A stretch of DNA of 42,806 bases, taken from contig JALEMR010000086.1 of assembly GCA_022768245.1 (NCBI GenBank), positions 1-42,806 on the forward strand, given 5' to 3'. Below are positions 32,053 to 40,814 of the stretch, piece after piece. A program made the position numbers and the translations under genes. The first letter of the stretch is position 1; each line of letters opens with the position of its first letter. Origin of the DNA: Oscillospiraceae bacterium (GTDB lineage Bacteria; Bacillota; Clostridia; Oscillospirales; Ruminococcaceae). Below the pieces are notes generated by a model, which saw nothing but the letters and a program-made list of their open reading frames with translations, was not told the DNA's origin and ran no database searches.

Positions 32053-32053
32053 G

Positions 32054-33787
32054 TCAATACTTCTTTAAGACCTCTACCGCGCCTATTACTATTTCGGAGG
32101 CTTTTTCAAGGTTGCGGCGGACGTTTTCGTTGTCAAGATTCTTTGACATTTCCATCGCCTGCGCTATGGTCTCCGAGCCTATCTCCGCCTGGTTCTGGTA
32201 TATCTTGTCAAGCTGCTCGTAGGCGTAATCCTCGAAGTTCTTGTAGAGGGACTTCAAGTCCTTGACGGTGTTGTTGCGTATGTCGTCGTAGTTCTCCAGA
32301 GTTGTGTCGATTATCTCGTTCTGGCGCTTTTTGTGGAGTATCTTCCTGAATGCGTCCATGGTCGCGGAGGGGAAGGTCCCCGAGGTCATGCCCTGAACGG
32401 CTGCCTGCTTTACCGTGTCCGCTACTTCAAGGGAGTTGATGTTCACAATTTCTCCTGCCGACGTGTTCTGTACCGACAGATTCTCTATGCCGAGCTTGCG
32501 GGAAAGCTCGTTGCCAAGGTCCTTTATCACGTCGTTCAGGCGCTGCTGATGTATCTCCAGACATCGGCGGTACGCTTCGCCCACCTTGTCCATCAGGAAG
32601 GAGTAGAAGTGCTTCTCTACATCGTTTACTGCGGCGTTGGTGCGGCAGGCTACTATGTCCTCGCGGAGCTTCGAGAAGAATTCGTACATCCACCGCTCCG
32701 CTTCCTGCATCATCTCCGTTACGCACAGGCGTATTATCGGCTTTTTCCGCTCTAACGCCGAAGCAAGCGCTGTGCATTCCGCCTGCATGTCCGCGGACAG
32801 CTCGTTGAGGCGCTCTCTGTCCATGCGGAGCATCTCCGAGATGATGTTCAGTCGGTTCAGCGTGTCGTTCAGCATTATCTTCAGCATGGAGAATACTCTC
32901 TGCTGACGTATCATGTCCTTCTGCACGATGATCTCACGCTTCATGGCTATCTCAAACTTTAAGAACTCGTTCTCGTAATAGTCCTGAAATCCCTTGATGT
33001 CGGGGCGGTTCAGTCCTATCTTCCGCCTGTACTCGTCGATCCCGCTTATTCCGTACACCGACGCATTCGGCATGATATTATCGCAGCGCTCCTGTACGCG
33101 GTTGACTATCTTTTCGATGTCCTCCATGGTGTTCATGGCGTCTATCATGTTCACCAGCACGAACAGACGGCTGAAATTCAGCGGCACAATATGGCTGGCA
33201 ATGAAGAACTGCTCCGACTCCGAAAAGGGCGAAAGTGCGCTTGCCACGTAGATGACCGCGTCCGCCTTAAGGAGGAACTCCTGCACCTGATTGTCCAGCT
33301 CGTCAAGGTCGGACAGACCCGGAGTGTCAACTATGCGGATATCCTTGAGTATCTCCGCGTCGCTGCGCACGTCGACGTAGTCCAGCTCGCCGGGGAAGAA
33401 GTCTAAGAGCTCGGAGAGCCTGTCGCGGCGCAGGTCGTCCTTCATGAGGTTCACCCGCTTGCCGTTTTTCAGCACAGCCTCCACCGAGGGCACGTCGCCG
33501 TAGGATATGCAGTTTATGGTAAAGGTCTCGGGGGCTACATTGGTGGGCGCCACGTTTTTGCCCAGTATGGCGTTGATTATGGTGCTCTTGCCCCGCTTGA
33601 AATCTCCGATGACTACCAGCGAAAAGGGCTCGTCCTTTTTCTGGTCGATGATGGAGTCCCACTTTGCCATTCTGTCGGTGCATTCCTCGCCCAGAATGGT
33701 GCAGAGCTCACGGTCGCGTATCAGACGGTTCAGCTCCCGCTGAACGAATTCTATGTCCTTTTCGGCGGTCTCGTTAATGTTTTCCAT
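32054..33787 (-). CDS. Dynamin-like GTPase without visible membrane segment
   Basis: A 577-residue dynamin-family large GTPase. G1 is GDFKRGKST (61-69), G3 is DTPG (154-157) and G4 is NMID (213-216); a Thr-rich switch region lies near 88-92. After residue 250 the chain is helical with long charged segments, as in the stalk of bacterial dynamin-like proteins. No hydrophobic paddle is seen. It is the third gene of a tight operon (17-nt gap) with a M48-like protein and a larger dynamin. Paired dynamins often form hetero-oligomers; membrane remodelling is inferred. Confidence 0.85.
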   Translation of the reverse strand: MENINETAEKDIEFVQRELNRLIRDRELCTILGEECTDRMAKWDSIIDQKKDEPFSLVVIGDFKRGKSTIINAILGKNVAPTNVAPETFTINCISYGDVPSVEAVLKNGKRVNLMKDDLRRDRLSELLDFFPGELDYVDVRSDAEILKDIRIVDTPGLSDLDELDNQVQEFLLKADAVIYVASALSPFSESEQFFIASHIVPLNFSRLFVLVNMIDAMNTMEDIEKIVNRVQERCDNIMPNASVYGISGIDEYRRKIGLNRPDIKGFQDYYENEFLKFEIAMKREIIVQKDMIRQQRVFSMLKIMLNDTLNRLNIISEMLRMDRERLNELSADMQAECTALASALERKKPIIRLCVTEMMQEAERWMYEFFSKLREDIVACRTNAAVNDVEKHFYSFLMDKVGEAYRRCLEIHQQRLNDVIKDLGNELSRKLGIENLSVQNTSAGEIVNINSLEVADTVKQAAVQGMTSGTFPSATMDAFRKILHKKRQNEIIDTTLENYDDIRNNTVKDLKSLYKNFEDYAYEQLDKIYQNQAEIGSETIAQAMEMSKNLDNENVRRNLEKASEIVIGAVEVLKKY

Positions 33788-33804
33788 ATCGCTAAAGCCC
33801 CCTT

Positions 33805-34797
33805 TCAGACGTTAGGCGACTCTTCGGCGCCTGCAAGAATTTCACACCTGATCTCAAGAGTCTGCTTATTTGTGAGATGTATCCCGGATGAGTCCAGGTC
33901 GGGCCGCCATGAGTAGAGTATCTCGCAGGCGGTGAATTCCATGCCTGCCATGATGCGGCGCTCGTCCTGAGTTGTCTCGGGGTCCAGCTTCAGCGACCTT
34001 ATGGGTGTCTTATGAACGATATCGTACTTTTCCCTTACGCTGTCGAGATCGATATTCGTATCGGTATTGCCGAAGGAATCGGGAAGCGCCTTTTTGCGTA
34101 TGCCCGCGTATATCTCGGGGAAGTCCGCAGGGTCGTCAAGGCAGATTATGCCCGCTCTGTCCGCGGTAAGGTCAGCCGAGCGCAGCCAGCTGTTGAGCGC
34201 ATAGCTTATCTGTCTGGTCTCGCCCGCTGCCCTGCCCTCGGGAGCCGCCTCCTCGGAAAATCTGTTGTTGACGCTTATTCCGGGATATGTGAAGGCGAAA
34301 TTGTATGCCGAGTGATTGTTCTGAATCCTGCCCAGCTCGCAGCCTATGAGGTAGTAAAGCTCCTGCATGCTGCACATATCGGCGATATCCGATGTGAGGA
34401 CGATACAGGGGTCAAAGCCCTCGCCCGACAGAGAATATATCTGCGGAACGTCCCTTGCGGTCTTGACCATGACCGCGGGCACGCTGACCTGCAGTCTCTC
34501 GCTGCAGACGCTGGCTGCGTTGTAGGCGTTGGCATACAGCATAGATGTCGCCGTATCCGCCGAGCGGAACACCTTCTTGAATTCATTGGGAATATCGGCG
34601 GCGGTGATAGTCTTATACAGCTTCGACCAGCCCGATACCGTATTTACCTTTGCTCTGCCCGAGAAATCGCCGTCGAAGGCGTAGTCCATCCGTCCGTCCA
34701 CCATATGCTCGGTGGAAGTCCTTGTACGGGCGTCAAGGTACGCGGAAAAGGATGTATTTATCTCCAGCAGAGGATTTGCTGAATTATTGATATCCAT
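33805..34797 (-). CDS. M48 metalloprotease-like protein with degenerate active site
   Basis: A 330-residue protein with no signal peptide. Residues 105-220 follow the M48 pattern: VPQIYSLSGEGFDPCIVLTS, then ELYYLIGCELGRIQNNH where HExxH should be (Cys153-Glu-Leu-Gly-Arg157), then SADLTADRAG (207-216) where the third ligand Glu normally precedes xxAD. Both His ligands and the Glu are replaced, so zinc catalysis is unlikely. It is encoded between two dynamin-like GTPases with gaps of 17 and 18 nt and a strong AGGAGG site. A scaffold or sensor role is inferred. The M48 assignment is by eye. Confidence 0.65.
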   Translation of the reverse strand: MDINNSANPLLEINTSFSAYLDARTRTSTEHMVDGRMDYAFDGDFSGRAKVNTVSGWSKLYKTITAADIPNEFKKVFRSADTATSMLYANAYNAASVCSERLQVSVPAVMVKTARDVPQIYSLSGEGFDPCIVLTSDIADMCSMQELYYLIGCELGRIQNNHSAYNFAFTYPGISVNNRFSEEAAPEGRAAGETRQISYALNSWLRSADLTADRAGIICLDDPADFPEIYAGIRKKALPDSFGNTDTNIDLDSVREKYDIVHKTPIRSLKLDPETTQDERRIMAGMEFTACEILYSWRPDLDSSGIHLTNKQTLEIRCEILAGAEESPNV

Positions 34798-34815
34798 TAC
34801 TGTGCAGTCCTCCTG

Positions 34816-36870
34816 TTATTCTTCGTCCATCATTGCGTCGGCAAAGCTCTTATGGAGATTATAGGTCTCGGCAAGGAGACTTCCCGTATACTCTGCGATA
34901 TTCTGCAGCCGCATTTTCTCGTTGTCGGAAAATTCCTTTTTCTTTGCCTTCTGTTCGTTGAGGCTGTCGAGGGTCTTCTGGGTATCCTTAAGGATGACCT
35001 CTGTTTCCTCCTCGATGCGCTCCTTGAGGCTGGAGAAGGAGTTATAGACCTGACGGCGGACTGTTTCGGTAAAGTCGCTGTTTATCTTCATTTCGTGGAA
35101 CTGCTTCTTGACCTGGGTCTTGAAGTTGTTCTTGAACTTGTCGATGCGCTCCTGAACAAGGAACTTATCTACGGAGAACTTGCCCGTGAAGGTGCCTGCC
35201 AGACCTGCGATAGCCATTATGCACAGTCCCGCAGGAGAGAGGAACATTCCTCCCGCAACGGCGGAAACCAGCACAAAGGACGTAGCCACCCATGCGGTAA
35301 GTCCCGTAAGACCGCCCAGAAGCGCACCCTTGATGCCCGCCTCGCGGAAGCCTATGAACAGACCGCCTATTCCCACGGAGCCGATAACGGAGCCGATAAC
35401 GGAATCCACAGCGCCGCTGTTTCTTGCGGAGCGTGTATTTACTCGGAACATTTCCTGAATGCGGTTAATGGAAGCGAAGAATTCGTCCTCGAAGGTCTGG
35501 AGACGTGTAGCCTCGTCGCTGAGTCCCACGTTAATATCGTTCTGTATCTGCTCGCAGATAAGCTGTGCCTTATTTTCGATATTTTCCTTTATCTTATCGG
35601 TAAGGCGTTCGTAGACTATCTTCATTTTTTCGCGCTTAAGGTCGTCGGCAGACATCTGATAGTCGTCGATGACCTGCATAGCGGTCTCTTCTATCTGCAC
35701 CCAGTAATCGTCGAGGATAGGCTGGAGCTTTTCGAACACGCGGTTAGCGGCGTCGTTGATGCGGACGAACTCCTCACGCTTTTTGGTGCGGATATCCTCG
35801 ATCTCGTCGATAGCCAGCTGATACTTTTCCATGAACTCATCGTTTTCCATCATGAGGGCGTTCTCGCGGAGCACGATAGCATTGATGACCTCCGAGCCGG
35901 AGCTGATTATCTTATTTGCCAGTATCTGGAGAGAGATAGCGCCGCGCTCCTGAGTGAGCATGGTCTCGAGGACGCTTTCGAACTTGGGGAAGTTGGACTC
36001 CTCCAGCATAGCGGCGTCGTTATTTTCCTTAGCCATAAGAGCCTTTTTCGCGTACACTCCGATGACCTTGGGCTTGCCTATTTTTCTTTTATATACGTCG
36101 AATTCCTTGGAATTCTCGCCCATGACCTTTTTCGCCTTTTCCATAACATAGCTGCAAATGCGCTTTTCGATGGTATCGACGATGCGGTCCTCGTCCTCCT
36201 TGGAGAAGGTACCGAAGCAGTTGACTGCGAAGATGATGCGTCCTAAGTCGCTGGTGAGCATTTTCTTTTCAAGGAATTCCTTTTCGAACTGAGAGAAGGG
36301 GGAATTTGCGCTGATAACGAACACAGCCGCGTCTATTTCGGGGAGAATGGAGAGAGTGACGTTAGTCATCTGTTCATCGTCGTTAAGACCGGGAGTGTCG
36401 ATGATATCCACATGATTCTTGCAGAAGTCGGTATCATAGTAAACGGTAGCCTCCTTAACGGTCTCCGCCATTTTTTCGGACTCGTAGGAAAGCTTGGTAA
36501 CGTAATCGGCGAGATGTTCGATATCGACTCTTTCGGACTCGCCGTTTTTGAACTCGACCATAACGTAAGGCTCGGAGCTGTATGTAACGCGGTTGAGGGT
36601 AGCGGTAGCGGGAAGAACGTCCGCAGGGAGCACCTCCTGACCGAGAAGAGCGTTGATAAGGGTACTCTTGCCTCGTTTGAACTCGCCGACGATAGCGACC
36701 TCGAAGCGTTCCTTAGCGTTTTTCTCCACAGTATCGCTGATAGATTTTGCGGTATTATCGAGACCCAGATCCCCGCAGTAAATTTTCAGCTGATTAAGAT
36801 TTTCGGACAGTTCATCCATCATCTCACGGAATGAGGTATAGCTGCCGTAATTAATAGTATTCTGTTCCAT
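34816..36870 (-). CDS. Dynamin-like GTPase with C-terminal membrane segment
   Basis: A 684-residue dynamin-family GTPase. G1 is GEFKRGKST (62-70), G3 is DTPG (158-161), and NCFG stands where NKxD is expected. Long helical and coiled-coil parts follow, then a hydrophobic Gly-rich stretch at about 491-562 resembling the membrane paddle or transmembrane hairpin of bacterial dynamins, then a basic/coiled C terminus. ATG 36870 follows GGAGGG; the frame open to 36912 adds 14 residues without support. It is the promoter-proximal gene of the operon. Confidence 0.87.
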   Translation of the reverse strand: MEQNTINYGSYTSFREMMDELSENLNQLKIYCGDLGLDNTAKSISDTVEKNAKERFEVAIVGEFKRGKSTLINALLGQEVLPADVLPATATLNRVTYSSEPYVMVEFKNGESERVDIEHLADYVTKLSYESEKMAETVKEATVYYDTDFCKNHVDIIDTPGLNDDEQMTNVTLSILPEIDAAVFVISANSPFSQFEKEFLEKKMLTSDLGRIIFAVNCFGTFSKEDEDRIVDTIEKRICSYVMEKAKKVMGENSKEFDVYKRKIGKPKVIGVYAKKALMAKENNDAAMLEESNFPKFESVLETMLTQERGAISLQILANKIISSGSEVINAIVLRENALMMENDEFMEKYQLAIDEIEDIRTKKREEFVRINDAANRVFEKLQPILDDYWVQIEETAMQVIDDYQMSADDLKREKMKIVYERLTDKIKENIENKAQLICEQIQNDINVGLSDEATRLQTFEDEFFASINRIQEMFRVNTRSARNSGAVDSVIGSVIGSVGIGGLFIGFREAGIKGALLGGLTGLTAWVATSFVLVSAVAGGMFLSPAGLCIMAIAGLAGTFTGKFSVDKFLVQERIDKFKNNFKTQVKKQFHEMKINSDFTETVRRQVYNSFSSLKERIEEETEVILKDTQKTLDSLNEQKAKKKEFSDNEKMRLQNIAEYTGSLLAETYNLHKSFADAMMDEE

Positions 36871-36958
36871 TATCCGCCCTCCTGCCGGCTTTATCGGTAA
36901 GTCCGCGATCATATTTTTATCTGCGGACAGACATTATCCGTCAATCAATATTATACTA

Positions 36959-36988
36959 ATTATACCATAATTTTATCCCACAAGTCAA
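36959..36988 (-). promoter_or_regulatory. Sigma-A-type promoter of the dynamin operon
   Basis: Minus strand: TTGACT (36983-36988), 18-nt spacer, TATAAT (36959-36964). It lies about 90 nt before the ATG of the first dynamin gene. Confidence 0.75.
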
Positions 36989-36996
36989 TAATACTC

Positions 36997-37200
36997 AATT
37001 GTATCTAATGACAAATAATTTGTTCATATTTTGGGCATTAATTATAAATTTCATCAAGAAAAGCTATATATTCTTCCTAAATGGTTACAAAAAAATAACA
37101 ATTAGTTTGCTTATTCGGCTTAGATTTCTTATGAATGGGGTTGTTTGTTTTGGGCTGATAAGTAGCTGTTTTTTCTCTTCGGGGCTAGTGTGTGTTTGTT
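36997..37200. other. AT-rich intergenic stretch without a recognisable gene
   Basis: About 200 nt, much richer in A and T than the surrounding DNA, between the divergent dynamin operon and the ylxM-ffh block. A 67-codon frame begins at 36999 but has no ribosome site and no recognisable features. I see no RNA fold that stands out. Confidence 0.5.
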
Positions 37201-37204
37201 AATT

Positions 37205-37440
37205 AACTCTTTTTCTTTCCCCACACCCCCTCTCCCCTCAATCCTAACTTTTGCGACGGGGAAAATACCGGCGGTTACCGGGTGCTCTGCTTACATACGA
37301 TTGGACGGCGGCAGCCGTCGGCCGCCTTTTGTTCGTATCATAGGTTCCACGGTTAATTCTATTTGGGGGTCTAATTTGCTGTTCGTCCACTGCGTTCATG
37401 GATATTCACTGTTAACTGTTAACTGACAACTCTTCACTAA
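37205..37440 (+). repeat. Modular structured intergenic element, copy E (truncated), with heptamer edge
   Basis: In the same sense as ylxM: the C/T-rich tract with CCACACCCCC and TTTTGCG, the hairpin GGCGGC/GCCGCC (37306-37325), AGGTTCCACGGTTAATTCTATT, then TTCGTCCACTGCGTTCA and heptamers (GTTAACT twice, GACAACT). The long nested hairpin and the GC block at the 5' end are absent. Confidence 0.75.
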
Positions 37441-37456
37441 TTTTTCAAAAAACCTC

Positions 37457-37485
37457 TTGACAAATCGAAATAACTGTGATATACT
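37457..37485 (+). promoter_or_regulatory. Sigma-A-type promoter of ylxM-ffh
   Basis: TTGACA (37457-37462), a 17-nt spacer and TATACT (37480-37485): a near-consensus promoter about 60 nt before ylxM. Confidence 0.88.
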
Positions 37486-37523
37486 TGTAAAGTAAAATTC
37501 TTTATAAAGCTTTTTACTTTACA
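37486..37523 (+). promoter_or_regulatory. Perfect 12-bp dyad in the ylxM leader
   Basis: TGTAAAGTAAAA (37486-37497) and TTTTACTTTACA (37512-37523) are exact inverses. The 14-nt loop itself holds the palindrome CTTTATAAAG. The dyad starts right after the -10 box, so it covers the transcription start: either an operator or a leader hairpin. Confidence 0.75.
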
Positions 37524-37543
37524 GACGAGGGAAGGAGATCGTT

Positions 37544-37912
37544 ATGGCTGATACTCAAAAGGATCTTCGGTTTTCACGGCTTCTCGACTACTACGGTGAG
37601 CTTCTCACCGATAAACAGCGGGATTTTATGGACCTTTACTATAACGAGGATTTCTCTCTCGCCGAAATTTCGGAACATGAAAATATAACCCGCCAGGGCG
37701 TCCGCGACGGTATCAAGCATGCCGAACAGCGGCTTCTCGAGTTTGAGGAAAAGCTCGGGCTCGTCGAAAAGTCCGAGGTCTACTACGCTCTTAATTCCAA
37801 GGTGACTGCCCTCGCAGAGGATATCCGCATCAAGTCGGGCTCCCGCTCGGCGGCGGCGGAAAATGCTTCCGAAATAGAAAGACTTATGAAAAAATACAGA
37901 GATCTGTTCTGA
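37544..37912 (+). CDS. ylxM: YlxM family protein (signal recognition particle-associated, HTH)
   Basis: A 122-residue helix-turn-helix protein always found just before ffh in Firmicutes. The HTH spans about 25-65 (LTDKQRDFMDLYYNEDFSLAEI, then ITRQGVRDGIKHAE). The exact role is unknown; an effect on SRP function has been proposed. GGAAGGAGATCGTT precedes the ATG. Confidence 0.93.
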   Translation: MADTQKDLRFSRLLDYYGELLTDKQRDFMDLYYNEDFSLAEISEHENITRQGVRDGIKHAEQRLLEFEEKLGLVEKSEVYYALNSKVTALAEDIRIKSGSRSAAAENASEIERLMKKYRDLF

Positions 37913-37932
37913 TACAGAAAGGAGTGCGGCTC

Positions 37933-39276
37933 ATGGCTTTTGAGGGATTATCCGAAAAACTGAATAACGTGTTCAGACGTCTTAAGGGCAGAGGTACTCT
38001 TAACGAGACCGATGTCAAGGAGGCTATGCGCGAGGTAAAGCTCGCTCTCCTCGAGGCGGACGTTAACTTCAAGGTCGTTAAGGACTTCGTTGCAAAGGTC
38101 AGCGAAAGGGCTGTGGGCTCCGATGTTCTCGCAAGCCTTACTCCCGGTCAGCAGGTCATCAAGATAGTTAACGAAGAGCTTATCGCTCTTATGGGCGGCA
38201 ATAATGAGAAGATAAACTTCCCGTCAAAGCCTCCCTGCGTTATCATGATGTGCGGTCTGCAGGGCTCGGGTAAAACTACCCATGCAGCAAAGCTTGCAAA
38301 GCATTTCAAGGAACAGGGCAAGCGCCCGCTTCTCGCAGCCTGCGACGTTTACCGTCCTGCGGCTATCGAACAGCTGAAGGTCGTGGGTGCAAAGGCAGAT
38401 GTGAGAGTCTTTGAAATGGGTCAGATAAATCCCGTCACTATCGCAAAAGAAGCTGTCCGCCATGCCAAGGATTACGGCAATGATGTCGTTATCCTCGATA
38501 CTGCGGGACGTCTCCACATCGACGAGGAGCTCATGGACGAGCTGAAAAATATCAAGGCGGAGACCTCCCCCAACGAGATAATGCTGGTGGTGGACGCCAT
38601 GACAGGTCAGGACTCCGTCAACGTAGCCAAAGCGTTTGACGAGGCTCTCGGCATCGACAGCGTGCTCATGTCCAAGCTGGACTCCGATACAAGAGGCGGT
38701 GCGGCGCTGTCCGTACTGGCAGTTACGGGCAAGCCTATCAAGTTCGTGGGCTCGGGCGAAAAGCTCGAAGATCTGGAGCCCTTCTATCCCGACAGAATGG
38801 CTTCGCGTATACTCGGCATGGGCGATATGCTCACCCTTATCGAAAGAGCGGAGGCTTCCATCGACGAGCAGGACGCAAAGAAGCTGGCAAACAAGCTCAA
38901 GGAGAACGAGTTCGACCTCAACGACCTGGTTGAGCAGATGAAGCAGATACGCAAAATGGGTCCTATCAAGCAGATAATCGGCATGCTCCCCGGCGTGGGC
39001 GACAAGATAAACGATATGGACATCGACGACAGACAGCTCAATCGTCTCGAAGCGATGATAACCTCCATGACTCCCGCCGAAAGAGCAAAGCCGTCTATCA
39101 TAAATCCCAGCCGCAAGAAGCGCATCGCCGCAGGAAGCGGAAACTCTGTGGCAGACGTGAACCGCCTGCTGAAGCAGTTCGAAGAAATGCAGAAGATGAT
39201 GAAGCAGCTGGGCGTCTACGGCAAGAATCAGAAGGGCAAAAAGAACAAGCTGAGAATGCCCCGCTACAAGATGTGA
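37933..39276 (+). CDS. ffh: Signal recognition particle protein Ffh (SRP54)
   Basis: SRP GTPase that binds signal peptides and 4.5S/6S RNA. The 447-residue protein has the N domain, G1 GLQGSGKTTHAAKL (about 105-118), DTAGRLHIDEELM, and a Met-rich M domain at the C terminus. ATG 37933 follows GAAAGGAG; the frame open three codons earlier is not needed. It lies 20 nt after ylxM. Confidence 0.97.
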   Translation: MAFEGLSEKLNNVFRRLKGRGTLNETDVKEAMREVKLALLEADVNFKVVKDFVAKVSERAVGSDVLASLTPGQQVIKIVNEELIALMGGNNEKINFPSKPPCVIMMCGLQGSGKTTHAAKLAKHFKEQGKRPLLAACDVYRPAAIEQLKVVGAKADVRVFEMGQINPVTIAKEAVRHAKDYGNDVVILDTAGRLHIDEELMDELKNIKAETSPNEIMLVVDAMTGQDSVNVAKAFDEALGIDSVLMSKLDSDTRGGAALSVLAVTGKPIKFVGSGEKLEDLEPFYPDRMASRILGMGDMLTLIERAEASIDEQDAKKLANKLKENEFDLNDLVEQMKQIRKMGPIKQIIGMLPGVGDKINDMDIDDRQLNRLEAMITSMTPAERAKPSIINPSRKKRIAAGSGNSVADVNRLLKQFEEMQKMMKQLGVYGKNQKGKKNKLRMPRYKM

Positions 39277-39344
39277 TTTTAAGGCGGAAACGCTTTAAAT
39301 ATATAAATAATATGCTAATATGCTGAAATTAAGAGGTGAAAGAA

Positions 39345-39584
39345 ATGGCAGTAAAGATCAGACTCAGAAGAATGGGTGCCAAGAAGGCTCCTTTCTATCG
39401 TATAGTCGTAGCAGATTCCAGATATCCCAGAGACGGAAGATTCATCGAGGAGATCGGCTACTACGATCCCACTAAGGAGCCCTCCGTTATCAAGGTTGAC
39501 AGCGAAAAGGCTAAGAAGTGGATCGCTAACGGCGCACAGCCCACAGATACCGTCAAGAAGCTTCTCGCTATCGCAGACAAGTAA
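39345..39584 (+). CDS. rpsP: 30S ribosomal protein S16
   Basis: The 79-residue product begins [20 protein letters not shown], the S16 signature, with GYYDPTKEP further on. AGAGGTGAAAGAA precedes ATG 39345. It follows ffh by 68 nt. Confidence 0.97.
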   Translation: MAVKIRLRRMGAKKAPFYRIVVADSRYPRDGRFIEEIGYYDPTKEPSVIKVDSEKAKKWIANGAQPTDTVKKLLAIADK

Positions 39585-39686
39585 TCGGCGGAAATACCGA
39601 TATGACGATCTGATCGGCAGTCCCCTGCGGACTTACCGAACAGATCATCTCGGTCACCTGCTATCTCGGAAAGGAATGAACATAAT

Positions 39687-39920
39687 ATGGAAGAACTTCT
39701 GAAGTTTATCGCGTCGGGTCTTGTAGAGGACAAGGACGCAGTTTCCATCGACAGGGACGAGCCTGACAGCGAGGGCGTAACAGTATACCATCTTCACGTA
39801 GCTCCCGACGACATGGGTCGTGTTATCGGCAAGCAGGGACGCATCGCAAAGGCTATAAGGACCGTTATGCGCGCTGCGGCAGGAAGAGTAAACGAGAAAA
39901 TTATGGTCGAGATCGACTGA
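39687..39920 (+). CDS. khpA: KH-domain RNA-binding protein KhpA
   Basis: A 77-residue single KH domain protein with the GxxG loop GRVIGKQGRIAKAIRT. KhpA pairs with KhpB to bind small RNAs and mRNAs in Gram-positive bacteria. It is in its normal place after rpsP. GAAAGGAATG lies upstream. Confidence 0.95.
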   Translation: MEELLKFIASGLVEDKDAVSIDRDEPDSEGVTVYHLHVAPDDMGRVIGKQGRIAKAIRTVMRAAAGRVNEKIMVEID

Positions 39921-39949
39921 TATATATACATTTATTTGGAGGCGAGCTG

Positions 39950-40762
39950 ATGCAGCTGACCCTTCTCACGCACTTAGACGCTGTTCGGGTGCTGTTTTAC
40001 ATCGGCATTGCATATATTGCTGTGCCGATAATTTTTTTCCTGATGAAGGCTCTTAAGAAGATAAGACCCAAAAAGAAAGCCCTTCGGCTGGCGGGGCTTA
40101 TCCTCGGTGTGGGTATCGTACTGGAGATACCCTCGCTGTACTATCTATATTTAAACGGAGAGTATAATATCTCGGAATATAACAATTCGGATATTTTATA
40201 CATTGCCGCAGACTCGGGGGACATGAGCGCAATAAAGCGTATGCTGAAAAAGGGCGGAGACCCGTCGCAGGTCACGAGATTCGGCAACACAGCCTTTTAC
40301 TGTGCGGCAGACAGAGGTGACAGCGCCGCGGTTAGTCTGATGCTGGAATACGGTGCGGACGTGAACAAAACGGGGAATCAATACACTCCCTTAGCCGCCG
40401 CATGCAAAAACGGCGACAGCGTCATGGCATACGAGCTGTTAAAAGCGGGAGCCGACCCCGATTACATGCCCGAGAAATATCCGTCGGCGCTAAGCTGTGC
40501 GGCAGCCTTTGACGAAGGCTACAATTTCGAACTGATAAACATGTTATGCGGCGCAGGAGCAAACCGTTCCGCTGTGACAGTCGACAGCACGGGCAAGAGG
40601 TGGCTTCCCTTCAAGTATTATTTCCACAAAGCCTGGCAGACGGAATTAACTCCCGAGGAACAGTCTGATTACGACAGGATAGCCGCCCTCTTAGAGCGTT
40701 CCTACCGCGACTGGGTCATGGAGAATGCCGATTTTCTCAAAAATCAGCAGGCAAAAGGATGA
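39950..40762 (+). CDS. Membrane-anchored ankyrin-repeat protein
   Basis: A 270-residue protein. Two membrane helices near the N terminus (about 15-37 and 47-71) are followed by ankyrin repeats from about residue 80 (IAADSGDMSAIKRMLKKGGDPS, FYCAADRGDSAAVSLMLEYGAD, PLAAACKNGDSVMAYELLKAGAD). TTGGAGGCGAGCTG precedes the ATG. It interrupts the usual khpA-rimM order. Ankyrin domains mediate protein binding; the partner is unknown. Confidence 0.85.
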   Translation: MQLTLLTHLDAVRVLFYIGIAYIAVPIIFFLMKALKKIRPKKKALRLAGLILGVGIVLEIPSLYYLYLNGEYNISEYNNSDILYIAADSGDMSAIKRMLKKGGDPSQVTRFGNTAFYCAADRGDSAAVSLMLEYGADVNKTGNQYTPLAAACKNGDSVMAYELLKAGADPDYMPEKYPSALSCAAAFDEGYNFELINMLCGAGANRSAVTVDSTGKRWLPFKYYFHKAWQTELTPEEQSDYDRIAALLERSYRDWVMENADFLKNQQAKG

Positions 40763-40814
40763 CGTATCTTAGCTGCGGTTTGCTTTTAGATTATCTTTGG
40801 GCTAATCTAATTGT

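Noticed and set aside
34852..36246. A 464-codon open frame on the plus strand opposite the large dynamin gene
   Set aside because: It is antisense to a clear dynamin-family gene with intact G motifs, has no recognisable domain, and reflects the codon bias of the real gene.
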